Both the position numbers and the translations under genes were made by a program. The notes under the pieces are model-generated. The model worked only from the letters and a program-made list of their open reading frames with translations. It made no database searches and was not told the DNA's origin. A stretch of DNA of 64,000 nt from Ziziphus jujuba (taxonomy: Eukaryota; Streptophyta; Magnoliopsida; Rosales; Rhamnaceae). The stretch is taken from positions 1,678,001 through 1,742,000 of the forward strand of contig NC_083383.1 of NCBI RefSeq assembly GCF_031755915.1, written 5' to 3'. Shown here in pieces: positions 36,741 through 52,343 of this stretch. Position 1 is the first letter of the stretch; each line of letters begins with the position of its first letter.

Positions 36741-38691
36741 ATCTCTCTTTCTTCTGTCAAAGTTCCGAAAAGGCTACAAACCAGAAGCATTTATGAGTGA
36801 GAGAAACAAGGGTGGCGGTAAACGACGACGTACACATGCAGATTTTGTGACAGAAAGTCACACAACCATCGGGTCAGAGATGTCATAGAGCGAGAGAGAG
36901 AGAGAGAGAGAGAGATGTGCCGGTGAAAGAGAAATTCACTCAATTGGGACGTGAAAGGGTCAGACGTTTAGAGGGAATCAGAGATTGGAGAAATTGTCAG
37001 TTTGGTTATTGGGAAAGGCTGAAGAATAGCATTATTATTTTCTATTTTTTGAAAATTTTGAATTCCACGCGGTGATTACAATAGTATTTAATTATGTGGT
37101 ACAAACATCAAACAAACAAAAGCGATGCTATATGTGTTTTAAAAAACAACAAAGCTTTCCACGTCGGACTTATGCCATAACTTGTCCCGGGGTCCGTGCG
37201 CCACGTGGAAACCTTTCAGCCATTGGTAACAGATAAAGACGAGATAGCCATAAAACATTTGGGTTTTGATAAAACCAAAACTAGTTAGGCTAGCAATAGG
37301 CGTTGATGGTGCAGACTTCGTTCACGATAGGTGGACAGCTCCTATAAGAGTTGTATCATATGAGCTGCGTTACCGCGTGGATGAAGTCATGCAAACTTCA
37401 TACACAAGGAGGTTCGATTAAGATGACAAAATTTCATTTCTTCAATAAGAGTAAGAAAAGCTTGCCACGTAGTTACAACATGCAAGCTTATGACACTTTT
37501 CCCAGTGGATCCCACGCAAAACGTGTCAACAAAGAAAAACAAAAGCTATTCACCAAAAAAAAAAAAAAAAAAAAAAAGGGGCTAATATAGAAGGTATCAT
37601 TTGAGTTCCAATAGCTTCTGTTTCCCATCAGCAGCATAGGGGTATCATTGTATCCAATATTACCCATTGAACATATAATTATATTCTAGTACCAACATCG
37701 TTGTCTCAACCCCAAAAAAAAAAAAAAAAAAAAAAAAAAGTTTTACTAATTTATTATATGCAACTCCTAAAATCTGCATTCAGTAGTAACTCTTTCAGCG
37801 TTGCACCTATTTGCAGACGTAAACATCACAGATAGGAAATTATAACACTTGGAAGGTCCAACTAAATGCAAGACCTATCAGGCAACTGCAACACTTGGAA
37901 GAAAGTACCCCCTAATCAGGCAATTGGGGTTATTGGAGCTTCTTTTACATCGCAATAAACGATGTATGTGAACTACCCTTGAAGCTGGGAAGCGAAGTGA
38001 AAGATATTCCAAAATCGTATGGTCATCACTCATCAACACATCTCCATATCTGGCCCAGCACCAGGCAACTAATAAACTAAAGGGAAAAGAACTAAAATCT
38101 ACCATTAAAGACCTCACCTCCATATTCTTGTCCTTTCATTTCAATGTCCTTCGTGATACGTGGAAATTCACTTCTCAATGCTCTTTCGGAACAGACTTTT
38201 GAAGCAAAAGAAAAGCTAATCAGACTTGGAACGATGGAAGAGCCTGAACAGCAACGCATAAATACCCTAGTAATCTAGACTGTTACCCCTACTACAACTG
38301 CCATTACTCTCTCTCATACACAGACTTGACTGGAATCGTTCAGGCATTTTAGATTCAGAAGTGGGAACAGCTACCCATATCAAGACTACAACACCAACAC
38401 GGTCTATGGTATCGTAAATAAAGCGTTCTCACCTGTTAAACATGGACTAACTGCTTCCAAATCCATACTGAAACAGCCAACAAAAGAATGAACAAGTACA
38501 GCTTCCTCCTGTCTGTCAAAAACGGCTTCTTTTTCGATTCTTGATCGTGAAAGTTCAAAGTTCTTTTATTTATGGAATATTTGATTTCTTCCACTCGTAC
38601 CCCCCCGGGTCTGGGAGAAGACAAGACTCCAGATAATTGCTAAAGCAAAGTTTAATACTTTACAATAACTTATTAATTCAATTTTTTAGGC
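36239..38691. other. Intergenic, promoter of the RING ligase gene and 3' flank of the PGES2-like gene
   Basis: GA microsatellites lie at 36710-36738 and 36891-36914, and poly-A runs at 37555-37577 and 37714-37739. A CACGTGG word is near 37202. The ORFs here lack an ATG or any family feature. I see no gene. Confidence 0.5.
36547..36554 (-). promoter_or_regulatory. Possible TATA box of the RING ligase gene
   Basis: The minus strand reads CTATATATAAACACC about 310 bp before the start codon. The intervening 5' leader is CT/GA-rich, as common in plants. Confidence 0.4.
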
Positions 38692-41165
<2,474 letters not shown>

Positions 41166-41850
41166 CGTGGTTGAATCAAAGATTGATTTTGCTCTCGCTC
41201 TCGCACTGATAAAAGAGACTTCTGGGTTAGACTTAAAATGGGGTTTTACAAGGGTTTTTGGGTTTCCTGAAATTTTTTCTTCCACGAAAATAAACAAAAA
41301 ATTACATATATATATATATACATATTATTTTTCTGTGGGATAAAAATTTATTAATTTTTAATGAAAAAAAATTTTATGAGGTAATGTGGCGGTCAATGTT
41401 GACGAAGCGAGGGTTTTTGTGTTCGAGGATCTCTGTGGAGCGTGACTGGCAAACGCTTTGCAAGGGCGTGTCTATAGTCCTCAGACTCACGGGACGCGGT
41501 ATTTAACTGTATCTGCAAAAACCCCCTCAGTTCCCTTACTAATTCTTTTCGAAAAAGGAAATCATAGGAGGAAAATTTAAACATGTCAGGGGCATTATCG
41601 GTAAATAAGTAGCCGACTTAAAAGGTCGGTCAATCTCGTCCTATATATATGAGCCTTCGTACCACCACGGGCTTTATTTGACAATTGAGATCTGGAAGGT
41701 CTTGGGAGCTCTGCATCGCGCCTCCAAGAAAACCCTAACCCTAGGGTTTTGATCTCCGTCATCTGAGAGCCTTTTGTTGAAATCAAATCGTTGGGTTTTT
41801 CTAATCTTTGCCCAACGAACAAGAGTTCGTTTGTTGTAGTAGTACTGAGG
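41166..41850. promoter_or_regulatory. Divergent intergenic region shared by the PGES2-like and Lys-rich protein genes
   Basis: Two conserved genes start 685 bp apart in head-to-head orientation. A CTATATATAT element at 41641-41650 lies about 200 bp before the plus-strand start. The space must hold both promoters and both 5' UTRs. Confidence 0.55.
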
Positions 41851-43673
41851 ATGTCTCGGTGCTTCCCGTTCCCGCCTCCGGCGTATGTGAGCAGAGGGGC
41901 GTGCTCGGAGGCCTTGATCGAATCGATTAAGGTTGGTTGGGCCATTTGGTTTCTGCGTTCATGATCAACTTGTTTTGTTCAAGTTTGTGGTTGAATTGCT
42001 AGGCATCTCTGTTGTGCCCTTTTCATGTTACATCATGGGTTCTTGTAAAAGAAAAAGAAAAAAAAAATGGGAGTTATATATTCCTTTGTGGCCTTTTCAA
42101 TGATTTGAAAAAATAGTTTCAAAGGTTTTGGTCTATCAGACTGGTCGCAAAAAATATGAGATTTATGGGTTAGTATGTCTGAATCAGAATTTAATAGAAA
42201 TCCTAATTTACTGAGGTTATTATTATTTTTTTTTTCATTTGCGTAATTGGGTGAAAAAAAAAAAGGAACTCTATTTTGTGAAAAAGAAGATTTAGGTTAT
42301 AGATGAATCTTGCTCTAATTTTGTATTGAGGAGGCGAAGGAAACCCAAATATAAATATAACCTAGAATATGAAAAAATTTGAACAAAAGTAAGAGGTCGA
42401 ATTTTTTTAATCTTAAAATTATATGATGAGTGGGTGGTAGTCTTGGTTATGGTTGGTTCATTGTTTGACCAATTTGTGTCTAATCTAAGTGTAAGGAACA
42501 TGTTTTTAATTGGTTTTTCAAATGTTTTTCTTCGTGCATAAGCTACTGGAATTTGGAATTTATGTCGCTGTAATAGCTCTTGCATTACTGTGGTTACTGT
42601 GGTTTTGTTGTTCATTCAATCTGGCGGTAATTTTGTTGGGATTTCGTTTCATAAATTGTTATGGTGCTTCCAAACCTTCAGAAACAAGAGGAGGAGAAAT
42701 CCAAGAAAGAGAGGAAAAGAGAGAAGAAGTTGAGGAAAGAAAGAAGGAAAGAGCGTAAGGAAAATAAGCGAAAGTTGTTGTCTGACTGTTGCATCGATGA
42801 CAAAGTGAAAAAAGTTGGCAATGAGAAGTATCTTGAATTGGAGAAGAATAAAACAGACCCGAGAAATGGTATGAAAGATGAAGCTGAGCAAATGGAAAAG
42901 AGTGATCTTACGGAAGAACATGATCAACCAACCAGCTTTGAAAGCAGTCGGTATTTATCTGATAGCACTCAAAGCAGCAGCAAGAGGAAAAGACAATCCT
43001 CCTTGTCATCTAATGGCAACCAAAACCAAAATCAAAGCGAAAATCAAAGTGAGTAAATTTTATTTTAATGGCCAGATGGTGCTTGTTGTTTTGCCAGGCA
43101 GAAGTACTAATTATAATTGCATTTGATCATCAAATAGGACCAATCCTCAGAATTCAGTTGTCCCTTCGTAAGCACAAAGAGCCAGATTCTGGAAGGCCAA
43201 AAAGTGCAAAAGAGGACAATACTGGATTGGCTGAAAGTTCTGTTCAAGAGAGCACGTTTTCTGCTCATGTACCCACTGAAAGCCAGTTGTGCTATACTAA
43301 TCCAGAGACAAATACAGAACCTGAGAAAATAGTGCCTAAATCTGGCCAAGAATTATCGTCACAGAGAATAGAAACGTGTTCTCAGACCAGAACGGGCAAA
43401 GAAACAAGTTCGTTTGAAAATGACTTCCAAAGAACTGAATCACTATATATGACACTAACCGAGAATTGGGTACCACCTCAACTTGATTTTTGCCAAAACG
43501 ATATTGATGACGAAGAGTGGCTCTTTGGTACACGGCAGCAACATAATTTCCAGTCTGAAAGGCGTAAATTTGGCAATGAAGTCTCGTGTTGCAGGAGTTC
43601 CACGTTGTGGCCACAAGCACAATTGTTACCGGAGGCTGACATAAATGCCTTACCTTATACCATTCCCTTTTGA
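41851..43673 (+). CDS. Plant-specific Lys/Glu-rich protein beginning MSRCFPFPPP
   Basis: Three exons (41851-41931, 42682-43048, 43138-43673) give 327 residues in one frame. The N-terminus MSRCFPFPPPAY and the C-terminus LPYTIPF are the parts I recall as conserved in a family of uncharacterised plant proteins; an acidic DDEEWLF motif lies before the end. Exon 2 is almost all Lys, Glu and Arg (KKERKREKKLRKERRKERK) and would be a charged helix with nuclear-localisation character. No enzymatic domain is visible. The function is unknown; nuclear location is inference. Confidence 0.85.
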
Positions 43674-44176
43674 ATTTTTTTTCCTCTCTATATAACAGTT
43701 GCTAGAAGCGATGACAAAATTTAGTAATTTTGTTAGTGGTGCTCGTACTATCCAGAGAGCACCGAAATTGTAAATGTTTTAGTTACTGAGAATGAATTAT
43801 CCATTTTTTCCGGATGACTAGAGAGATTCCTTTTTTTGAACCAATTTATTGGTGAGGTAATGGATAAACGTGCATGTTCTCGGCTTCTCTCGTTGGCATT
43901 ACCCCTCCCTCCAATGTCCAAACCCAACAAGAGGAAAAAAATTAAATAAATAAATAAACAAATTAAAAGGGACGAGAAGATTAAAAATCCAAGAAAATAA
44001 TATATGTAGAAGTTTTTAGAACGAACTGATGAATAAATAACAAAACAAAATAAAATAAAATAAAAAATTCACGGAGCCTCATCTCCAACTGTGTAAATCT
44101 GTACCATGTATCCGCTACTTTGCCACGTATTTTTGAATACTTCTTTTTATACAGTATAGGGATAATGATTATATGA
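43674..44176. other. Short intergenic region between convergent genes
   Basis: It contains the 3' UTRs of the Lys-rich protein gene (plus) and the kinase gene (minus), with an AAAT-rich run at 43941-43967. No other gene is seen. Confidence 0.6.
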
Positions 44177-47145
44177 TTAGTCTTGCAGCTCTTCAAGGTA
44201 GTCTTTCAACGTTCGACGGTGGACCTTTTCTGGAGACGTTCCTGCACAAGTTGATGATGCTATAGCGCTGCCTGCATCAAGCGATGCAAGACCCGATTGC
44301 CTCTGGCAGCCAAATTCGAGAACAAGGTCATCATCGTCTTCATAACCTAACTCTTTTGGATCCATGACATGGTCAACACACTCTTCAGCCTCCTCCTTCC
44401 CTCTTAATAGCTTTAGTATCTGAATTGTATATAGGACAACGCAAAAAATCTTTATTTAAAATCAGCTCAAACTGCCAAATTAGAGGAAAATGATATAGAT
44501 CAACGTTTGGCTATTTTGTATTGCCAATATGTGCACTAGTTAGGAAATTCGACAATCCTAACGTTGTTGGACAGAGGGAAGAAACTTAAATTGCCATAGC
44601 TGACATTTTGAGTACCTGGCTCACTTTTGGACGAACTCGAGTTGACTGTGAAATGCAAAGCCTTGCTGCCAAAACCATTCTCTGCACTTGAACATCATCG
44701 AAGTCCCCATTCAACTCTGGATCCAGCAATGCTTTAGTATCCCCTCTCTCCAATAAATGCTTTGCCTGGACAACATAAAATTTGATTATTTATCTAAAAT
44801 AAATAGTGTTTTATTCAAAACATAAAAACAATATTCCATTTGAGTATGTGCTGAAATAACCATCTAGTAATTATGAGTAATAAGCAGTATGTCTAGTGGA
44901 AGTTCTTACCCACTTGACCAAACTCTCTTGTCCTTTTGGTACCTCATTACTAATTGGCCTTCTTCCCGATAGTAGTTCGAGAAGAATAACACCAAAGGCA
45001 TATACATCAATTTTGTCACTGACCCTTCCATTCATGAAATATTCTGGAGCAATATACCCGAAAGTCCCAACAACATCACTGTGCAGCACATAAGAGTTTG
45101 TAGATCCCCATATAGCAAGCCCAAAGTCCGATAACTACAATGGATAAGTTGGGAATGGATAAGTCTAGTAACATTTGCATTTGGAATGGGAACTACCAAG
45201 TAAATGCTTCCTAAGAAGGTCATTTTAAAGCAGCAGATCAAATCAGTTGGAAACTATACCTGTGGCTGAAGCTCATCGGTAAGAAGAATATTGGAAGATT
45301 TTATATCCCTGTGAATAACAGGCCGAGGACCATCATTGTGCAGATAATTTAGAGCCTCGGCAACTGAGACTGCCACTTTAAACCTCACTTTCCAAGGCAA
45401 CTTAGAACTTCCACAACGACCTGCTCGAAGAAATATCACCCAATTAGAACTTTATGAAGTTTCAGAAGAAAGCACCACAATATCTAGAAGATTAGCAGAT
45501 TTACCATGCAAGTTTTCCTCTAAACTCCCTTTGGGATACAGGTCATAGACTGAAATAAGATGGATATCTTCTGCGCATAAGCCAACAAGAGGTGTAATGT
45601 GTCTGTGTGTAATTGAAGAAAGTATTTCTACTTCCAAGGAGAAGTCATTCCAAGCTTCCTTATATGGTTTTAGAATCTTGACTGCTATTGATTTTCCACT
45701 TGGAAAACATCCTCTGTATACACTGCTACACCCCCCTTCTCCTATAAGATTATCTGTTTCAATAAATCATCGGTATTAAAAACTATCAGTTGGATACCAA
45801 GATTTGATAACAACAAAATTACGCCTCATTTTCTTTTTCTACCTGGGGAAAATTGGTTAGTAGCAATCTTCAACTCCGCATAGCTGAACCTTGTACATCC
45901 TGATGAATTTGTTCTGACAAGATGCACCAGCTCATTGACTAGGATTTCTGGTGTTACTAAGCAATTCTCATTGTTCATAATCCCGGGGTGAAAAGCATGT
46001 CGTTTGCTAGGATTTCTGGTTTTATTGGAAACCATATCGAACTGGGGCAGGGGAGATACTTTTATTTGTTTTGGATTGCATACAATTTCTGATTCTCTCA
46101 AGGAATCCAGAGACGCCACAGCTATATGGAGAAGAGGCCAACCAGGAATTGATAGTGTCGACTCGTTTAGACATGAAGAAACAGAACTCTTGCCGATTTT
46201 CACTTGCTGTTCAGAAACAAGTTCCGAGTGATAATCACAGTGGCTAATTTTGTCATCATAAGATTGAATCAACCGGAGACTATCTCTCTCAACCTCCGAA
46301 TCCACGGTAGAAATATCGGTCTCTTGGTCAATAAAAGTATCAGCCTGAAACCGATTGGGTAGGCTCATTACCCACTGAACCACAGACATTTCCGGAGGTC
46401 CTGATCTTCTTAAATACTGCTCACTGTCACTACTTCGAAGAAGTGGCCAACCAAGAGTTGATTCTGGCAGTTCTGTTTTGAGAATAGAAACGTATCTCAA
46501 AGGAGCTGCTTCCTCCTTGCAATCATGGTTGGCTTTTCCGATCGTGAGCTTTTTTCTATCTCTTAAACCGCCGTGGTTCTCCTTCAGATATAACTCTAAA
46601 CTCAAAACCCTTCTGCAACCTGCAAAGTTTGATCGACTTCAGTATATTATTTCTACAATTTTAATGGAGTTTTCCCAAAACCAAAAGACTGTTTAATCCA
46701 TAATTTTATACCTTCCTTTTGGCGTGCCCAACGTCTTTTAATTAAAAATTTTCCCTTGTAAATGGCCAAAGTAATAATAGTTGCAGGTAATTGATTGGCG
46801 TATACTCTGGCAAATGAAACCCAACTTCTGAAACACATTTTTTACATTGTATAAATACAAGGAAAGTCATTTAACCAACGATTAATGAATATCCTTTAAA
46901 CAGAGAGAGTTTCTCGGTCAGCTTACATCAGACTTTCATTTTGGTTTTTTCCCTTCATCGCCACCATAGTTGCATACTGCTTTGCCACCCTTTCTGTATA
47001 CTTTTTAACCCAACTTCGTCGTGAAGTTGATCCCTTCAAATAAATCTGACATTCCAAATTTTCAAAGCTAAAAACTTTGATGTAAAATATGCAGAAATAA
47101 ATCTTTTTACATGACAATATGGGATGAAGCAAAAACCTTTCTCAT
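44177..47145 (-). CDS. Receptor-like cytoplasmic kinase with shortened USP (adenine nucleotide alpha-hydrolase-like) domain
   Basis: Predicted minus-strand exons are 47137-47145, 46927-47045, 46712-46827, 45843-46619, 45505-45753, 45260-45420, 44910-45134, 44616-44765 and 44177-44419, giving 682 residues. Residues about 1-80 match only the second half of a USP fold (GSTSRR, then [14 protein letters not shown]). A linker holds two LGWPLL/PGWPLL boxes and [11 protein letters not shown], hallmarks of this plant family. The kinase domain has [11 protein letters not shown], Lys366 (AVKILK), Asp462 (HRDIKSSN), Asp480 (DFGLA) and APEYF, so it should be active. The tail is acidic. The first ATG exon (47145) is preceded by a long pyrimidine tract and AG at about 47189, so an upstream 5' UTR exon is likely. 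Exons 1-2 are the least certain. Confidence 0.85.
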
Positions 47146-48265
47146 TTTATGAGAGCCTCCGCCGACTTTTGGATTATCTTTTATGCCTGTAAAGGAAAAA
47201 GAAAAAAAAAAAAAAAAGAGGAAAAATAACGTCAGATTTTTATACAACTTAAAGTAAAAATATCAGAAAATGAAAATGAAAAAGAAACAGATATTGGCTT
47301 TGCCTGAAATGCTTAATCGGAGTCTTGGCTTGGCAACTGTTACGGGGTCATAATTTAGCCGGACTACTCTAATGTGGCTGCGTCTCGTGATTTTTGACGA
47401 ATAAACCTTCTTAATCATCTTTGATTATTCTTTTTCAACCATACCTATTACACTCCCAAGATTCTTCTAATTGTATATAATCTTTAGCACCCAACCTTAG
47501 ACTTTCCATCCACAATATTTGTTGGAATCGGATAACCTGCTCTTATAGATTATATCTTTCTTTTTCTTTTCTTTTCTCTTTTTTTATTTTAAAGTTTTTT
47601 TTTTGTAAGTATATATCAATACAGCCCTCCTTCACTGTTGTTCATACACGATTTTCACTTTTTCTTTTGTTTTGTAAATTTGTCAAATATCCAACTGATA
47701 ATATTTCGGATTGAATACAAAATTTTAACTTTAAAAAAAGATAGTAAAATATAAAAATGAAAAACCATGAAATTTCTCAGTCAGTTCTGTGTACCGAAAT
47801 TTAGGCAAACAAAATAATAGCAGTTAAGATATGGAAGCTTTACGAATTTAATATCCCAGGAAAACAGAAAATAAATACAAGGAAGCCAAAAAAAAAATAA
47901 ATAAATAAATAAATGAAGCAAAAAGTGTGATGAATTAAGAACTTTAGAAGGTTCTTACCGTAAAATATAAAATAAGGTAATTTGGCAGTCGACACGTATC
48001 TAATCTTGAAAATTTGACTGCTAGTGCTTTGGTATATATCTTAAATCTAAAATCCACCTAACCATTTAACCAAAAAAAAAAAAAAAAATAAAAAGTAAAT
48101 AAAACCCATCAAACGATCTTTCTGACTACGGAACTGCCGCCAAACAAAGAACGCCTTATGCGACTCAATTCAAAAGCAATTCAAACCTGCTGGTTTCCAT
48201 CTTTGACCATTTTTTGCTGCGTCATGCGTGTTACGTCACCACCAAGTTCTAACTTTTACTTCATG

Positions 48266-48321
48266 GTAAAATTTAGTTTATAATAATTATTTGTAAAATT
48301 TAGTTTATAATAATTATTTGT
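48266..48321. repeat. 27-bp tandem duplication
   Basis: A 27-bp unit starting GTAAAATTTAG occurs twice head to tail, identical in both copies. Confidence 0.85.
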
Positions 48322-48825
48322 ATGTTACAATTTTGTTCTTTCACATTGCATATTTTAACCAAATACATTATTTTTTGTAACAAATACGTTAATTTAATTC
48401 ATACAAAATAAGTCTAAAAATGATTGTATTTAAAATTTCAATAAATGAAAGTTCAAAACTGTTAAAACTCTTTTTTTTGGGATCTAAAAAAAATATCTTT
48501 TTTTTTTTTTTTTGTTCAAGAAAAATATATGTTTTTGAAATGAATACAAATTATACACTAATCATTCAAGTAGTTGAAATGAATGATATATCTCCCGCTC
48601 TTGAGATGTTATATTGTCTACGTCATACTAAACTTGAAAAAGCAACGACAACTCCACATGTGAACACTTCATAGGAACTCAAAATTTGACAAAGACAAAG
48701 GTATGAAAAACAATAGACAACTACAAACTCAATAACTTGATTTTTTATTTAAAAATAAAAAAAAAAATAAAAAAAAAGCATATTAAGGTTGGCCTAACCA
48801 AATAACAAATTTTATAATACTGGCA

Positions 48826-48826
48826 A

Positions 48827-48890
<64 letters not shown>
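48826..48890. repeat. (AT)n(AG)n compound microsatellite
   Basis: About 12 AT units are followed by 20 AG units, the same pattern as at 17230. Confidence 0.95.
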
Positions 48891-48891
<1 letters not shown>

Positions 48892-49100
48892 ACTAACAGG
48901 ATAAGAAATTAACGATTAATTCTCAACCATACTATCCCAAATTAACGACAAAAATTGTTATTTTAAAATAAATAAAATATTGTTTAGTTTTAAATATTAA
49001 ATAATGTGAAAAAATAATATTAATTTTAGGCTTGAATTCATACATTTATATATATTAATCATAGTTCATATCGTCTTTTTTATTTGCTCAAGGCTTTAAA

Positions 49101-49137
<37 letters not shown>

Positions 49138-50034
49138 GAAAGGAAGACTTCTTGACTTTTTTTTGAAACCGAAACAAGTCTGTTTGACTCATTATTATTA
49201 TTCTTTGGTGAATAATTGTTTTGACTTATTGTAGGAATATAATTGCATTCAGCTTGTTTAATAAGGTTTCTATCCCTCTCTCTCAAAAAGATTAATTATA
49301 CTTGTAGGTTTTCTAGTCTGCATCAAATTTCACTTTGAGTGCCCAAAGTCTTATAATTTTCAATTGAGTGGTCTTCATTTTTATTTTAGTTTTAATTTAG
49401 ACTTTATTTTCAAATTTTATTTTTCTTGAATATCAACAAAACTTAATGCAATTTTGTTTTCAAAATAAATGTTTTATTATAAATTCGAAATTAGTATTAA
49501 CTTAAAATGTTAAAAACCATTTAAAATTTTTTACCATAAATGTTAAATATACAATGCTCAAATCTAAGTTAAGGATTTCAATTGAATATAAAGAAAATAG
49601 AGGTCTAAATTGAAACTAAAATGAAAATTAAAACACTCAATTGAAAAAATTTGAATTTTTTTTTTTTTTTAATTGGAACTTGGACATTACACTAAATTGA
49701 AATCGGGGGAAAGTTTGAGGCGGGAAGTATAATATCTTTTGTTACACGTATAAAGTATTTATTATTATTATTATTATTATTTGTAATAGCACTCATACGA
49801 AGTATTTAATGGTGATTATACATATAATTGCATTCAACGTGTAGTATAAGCTACTCGTATTAGTTTTAAGCAAAAAAAAAAAAAAAGAAGCTACTCGTAT
49901 AAAGTAACGGTCAAAAAAAAAAAAGAAAAAAAAAAAGATAGACGAGACTAGACGAGTAAGAACTGGTAGTTCGGCAGCAAACATTCAACGTTCTCACGGA
50001 GGGTGAGAGTCCGTCGGAGAGACAAAAGAGAAAG

Positions 50035-52295
50035 ATGTTGGTCGGAAACGGGATCGAAGACGAAGAGAAATGGTTGGCAGAAGGCATCGCCGGCATTCAA
50101 CACCATGCCTTTTACATGCATCGCGCTCTGGTACTTGCTTTCTAATCGAATTTCCGTTTCAATCCCATCTTATTTCCATTAAAGCCTAATTCTCGATTTG
50201 GATTTTGGATTTTCTCAGGATGCGAACAATCTCAGGGAAACTCTCAAATACTCGGCTCAGATGCTGTCCGAACTTCGTACCTCGAAGCTTTCGCCTCACA
50301 AATACTACGAACTCTGTAACCAATTACTTATACCTAATATTTGATCTTTGCGATTTTTTATTTTTTTTTAAATTTTTTGATCGGATTCACACCGTGATCC
50401 CAATTTGATTGGTGGAAATTTGTGTTTTGCCGATTGGTGTCTGTCTATTAGATATGCGAGCATTTGACGAGTTGAGGAAGCTGGAGATGTTTTTCAAGGA
50501 GGAAAGCAAGCATGGGGTTTCAATCGTCGATCTCTATGAACTTGTACAACACGCTGGCAACATATTACCCAGATTGTAAGTCATTTATGTGTATAATACC
50601 GTCGTCAAATTTCAAAGTATATATATATATATATATTGGCCTATAGTTTTAGATTCTTGATGGCCTGATGAGTCTGTACGGTACACTTTTTCTTTGTCCA
50701 TTAAATGTGAAGCCTTCGTCGTTCATTTACCAGGTATCTCCTATGCACAGTAGGATCTGTGTATATTAAATCTAAAGAAGCTCCTGCTAGAGATGTGCTT
50801 AAAGATCTTGTGGAAATGTGTCGTGGTGTTCAGCATCCAATTCGGGGGCTGTTTCTAAGAAGTTACCTTGCTCAAGTCAGCAGAGATAAGTTACCTGATC
50901 TTGGGTCCGAATATGAAGGGTAAGGTGATACTTGAATGGAAGTCTTGTTGAACAGCGTTTTCCATTATAATTTTTATAATTTGCTCAAGCAGCAGGAAAC
51001 TGGATTTCGAGATATTAAAACTGATTTTCTAGAAGTGCATATGAATTGTCAAAGATATCGAAATGTCTTTTATCAACTGGTTTGCAAATGTGCAACAATT
51101 ATCCTGCAGGGATGCTGACACTGTCGTGGATGCTGTAGATTTTGTGCTTCAGAATTTCACAGAGATGAATAAGCTTTGGGTCCGAATGCACTATCAGGTT
51201 CGTAGGACGTCTTTGAACTTTTATATGCTCTCATGTTTGGACATGCATGGCACCAGATAACTTGCATGCCATGGAGTAAAAAATGAATCATGAGGGCATG
51301 ATTTTTGGCCATGCAGGTGTCATGAAATTTCTGAATCATTCATACTCTTTGGCGATCCTGAGTTGAGGCCTTCAATTGGGCTTTCTGGTCTGCAGGGACC
51401 TGGTCAGATAAGAGAGAAGCGGGAAAAGGAAAGAAGCGAGCTTCGTGATCTTGTAATATTGTAATCTGAAGCTATCAACTGATTGAAGTGTTTACTACAT
51501 TTTGATGGAGAAATATACCATTCTGAATTATCTTGACTCCTGATAGGTGGGGAAAAACCTCCATGTGCTTGGTCAGATCGAGGGTGTGGACCTTGAAATG
51601 TACAAAGGCACTGTTCTTCCAAGGGTTCTAGAGCAGGTCTCACAGTATAGTTCCATCTCCAGTAATATATATGTTTTTCACCCTTAAAAAGTTATGTTCT
51701 CGAAAAGCATTTTCTAATAATCTTCCAAATATGTGTCAAACTGCATTGTGCAGGTTGTCAACTGTAAGGATGAGCTTGCGCAATATTACTTGATGGATTG
51801 CATAATTCAGGTCTTTCCGGATGAGTATCACTTGCAGACCCTGGAAACGTTATTGGGTGCTTTCCCTCAGCTTCAGGTAGGTAACATACCTTTGCTGATT
51901 AGCATTTTCCTCCATGTTGTTTGTATTTCTCTCTCGATAGGACTTTGTTTTTGCTCAAAGCTGGTGAATGTATTGCATGCATAGTTATGCAAATATGTTC
52001 TCATTGCATAAAATGAAGTATTATATGCATGCATATCTTTATTAACTGAGATGCGTTTTTTTATCTTTCCCTCAGCTTTAGGTAGGTAATGTACCTTTTC
52101 TTAGTAGCATTTTCCTCTGCTGTTTGTATTTCTCTCACAATAGGATTTTCCTTTTGCTCAAATCTGGTGAATGTATTGCATGCATGATTATGCAACTATG
52201 TTTTCTTTGCATAAAATGAAGTATCATATGCATGCATATCTTTGTTAACTGAGATATGTCTGTTTTGATTGATTTGGGGTTGGCACTGCCATTTG

Positions 52296-52343
<48 letters not shown>

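Larger units (their letters stand above)
47189..50034. other. Intergenic between the divergent kinase and VPS35 genes
   Basis: AT-rich with no recognisable gene. It includes a tandem duplication (48266-48321), a compound microsatellite (48826-48890), a T run of about 32 (49104-49135) and an ATT repeat (49758-49780). The near-edge parts serve as promoters of the flanking genes. Confidence 0.5.

Noticed and set aside
38436..38624. 62-codon minus-strand ORF with a hydrophobic segment beside the PGES2-like gene
   Set aside because: It begins at a non-ATG codon and has no ATG before the hydrophobic part. It is probably chance in the 3' flank.
41166..41297. Longer N-terminus for the PGES2-like protein
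   Set aside because: The upstream residues are acidic and unlike a presequence. The Arg-rich start at 41165 fits a mitochondrial protein better.
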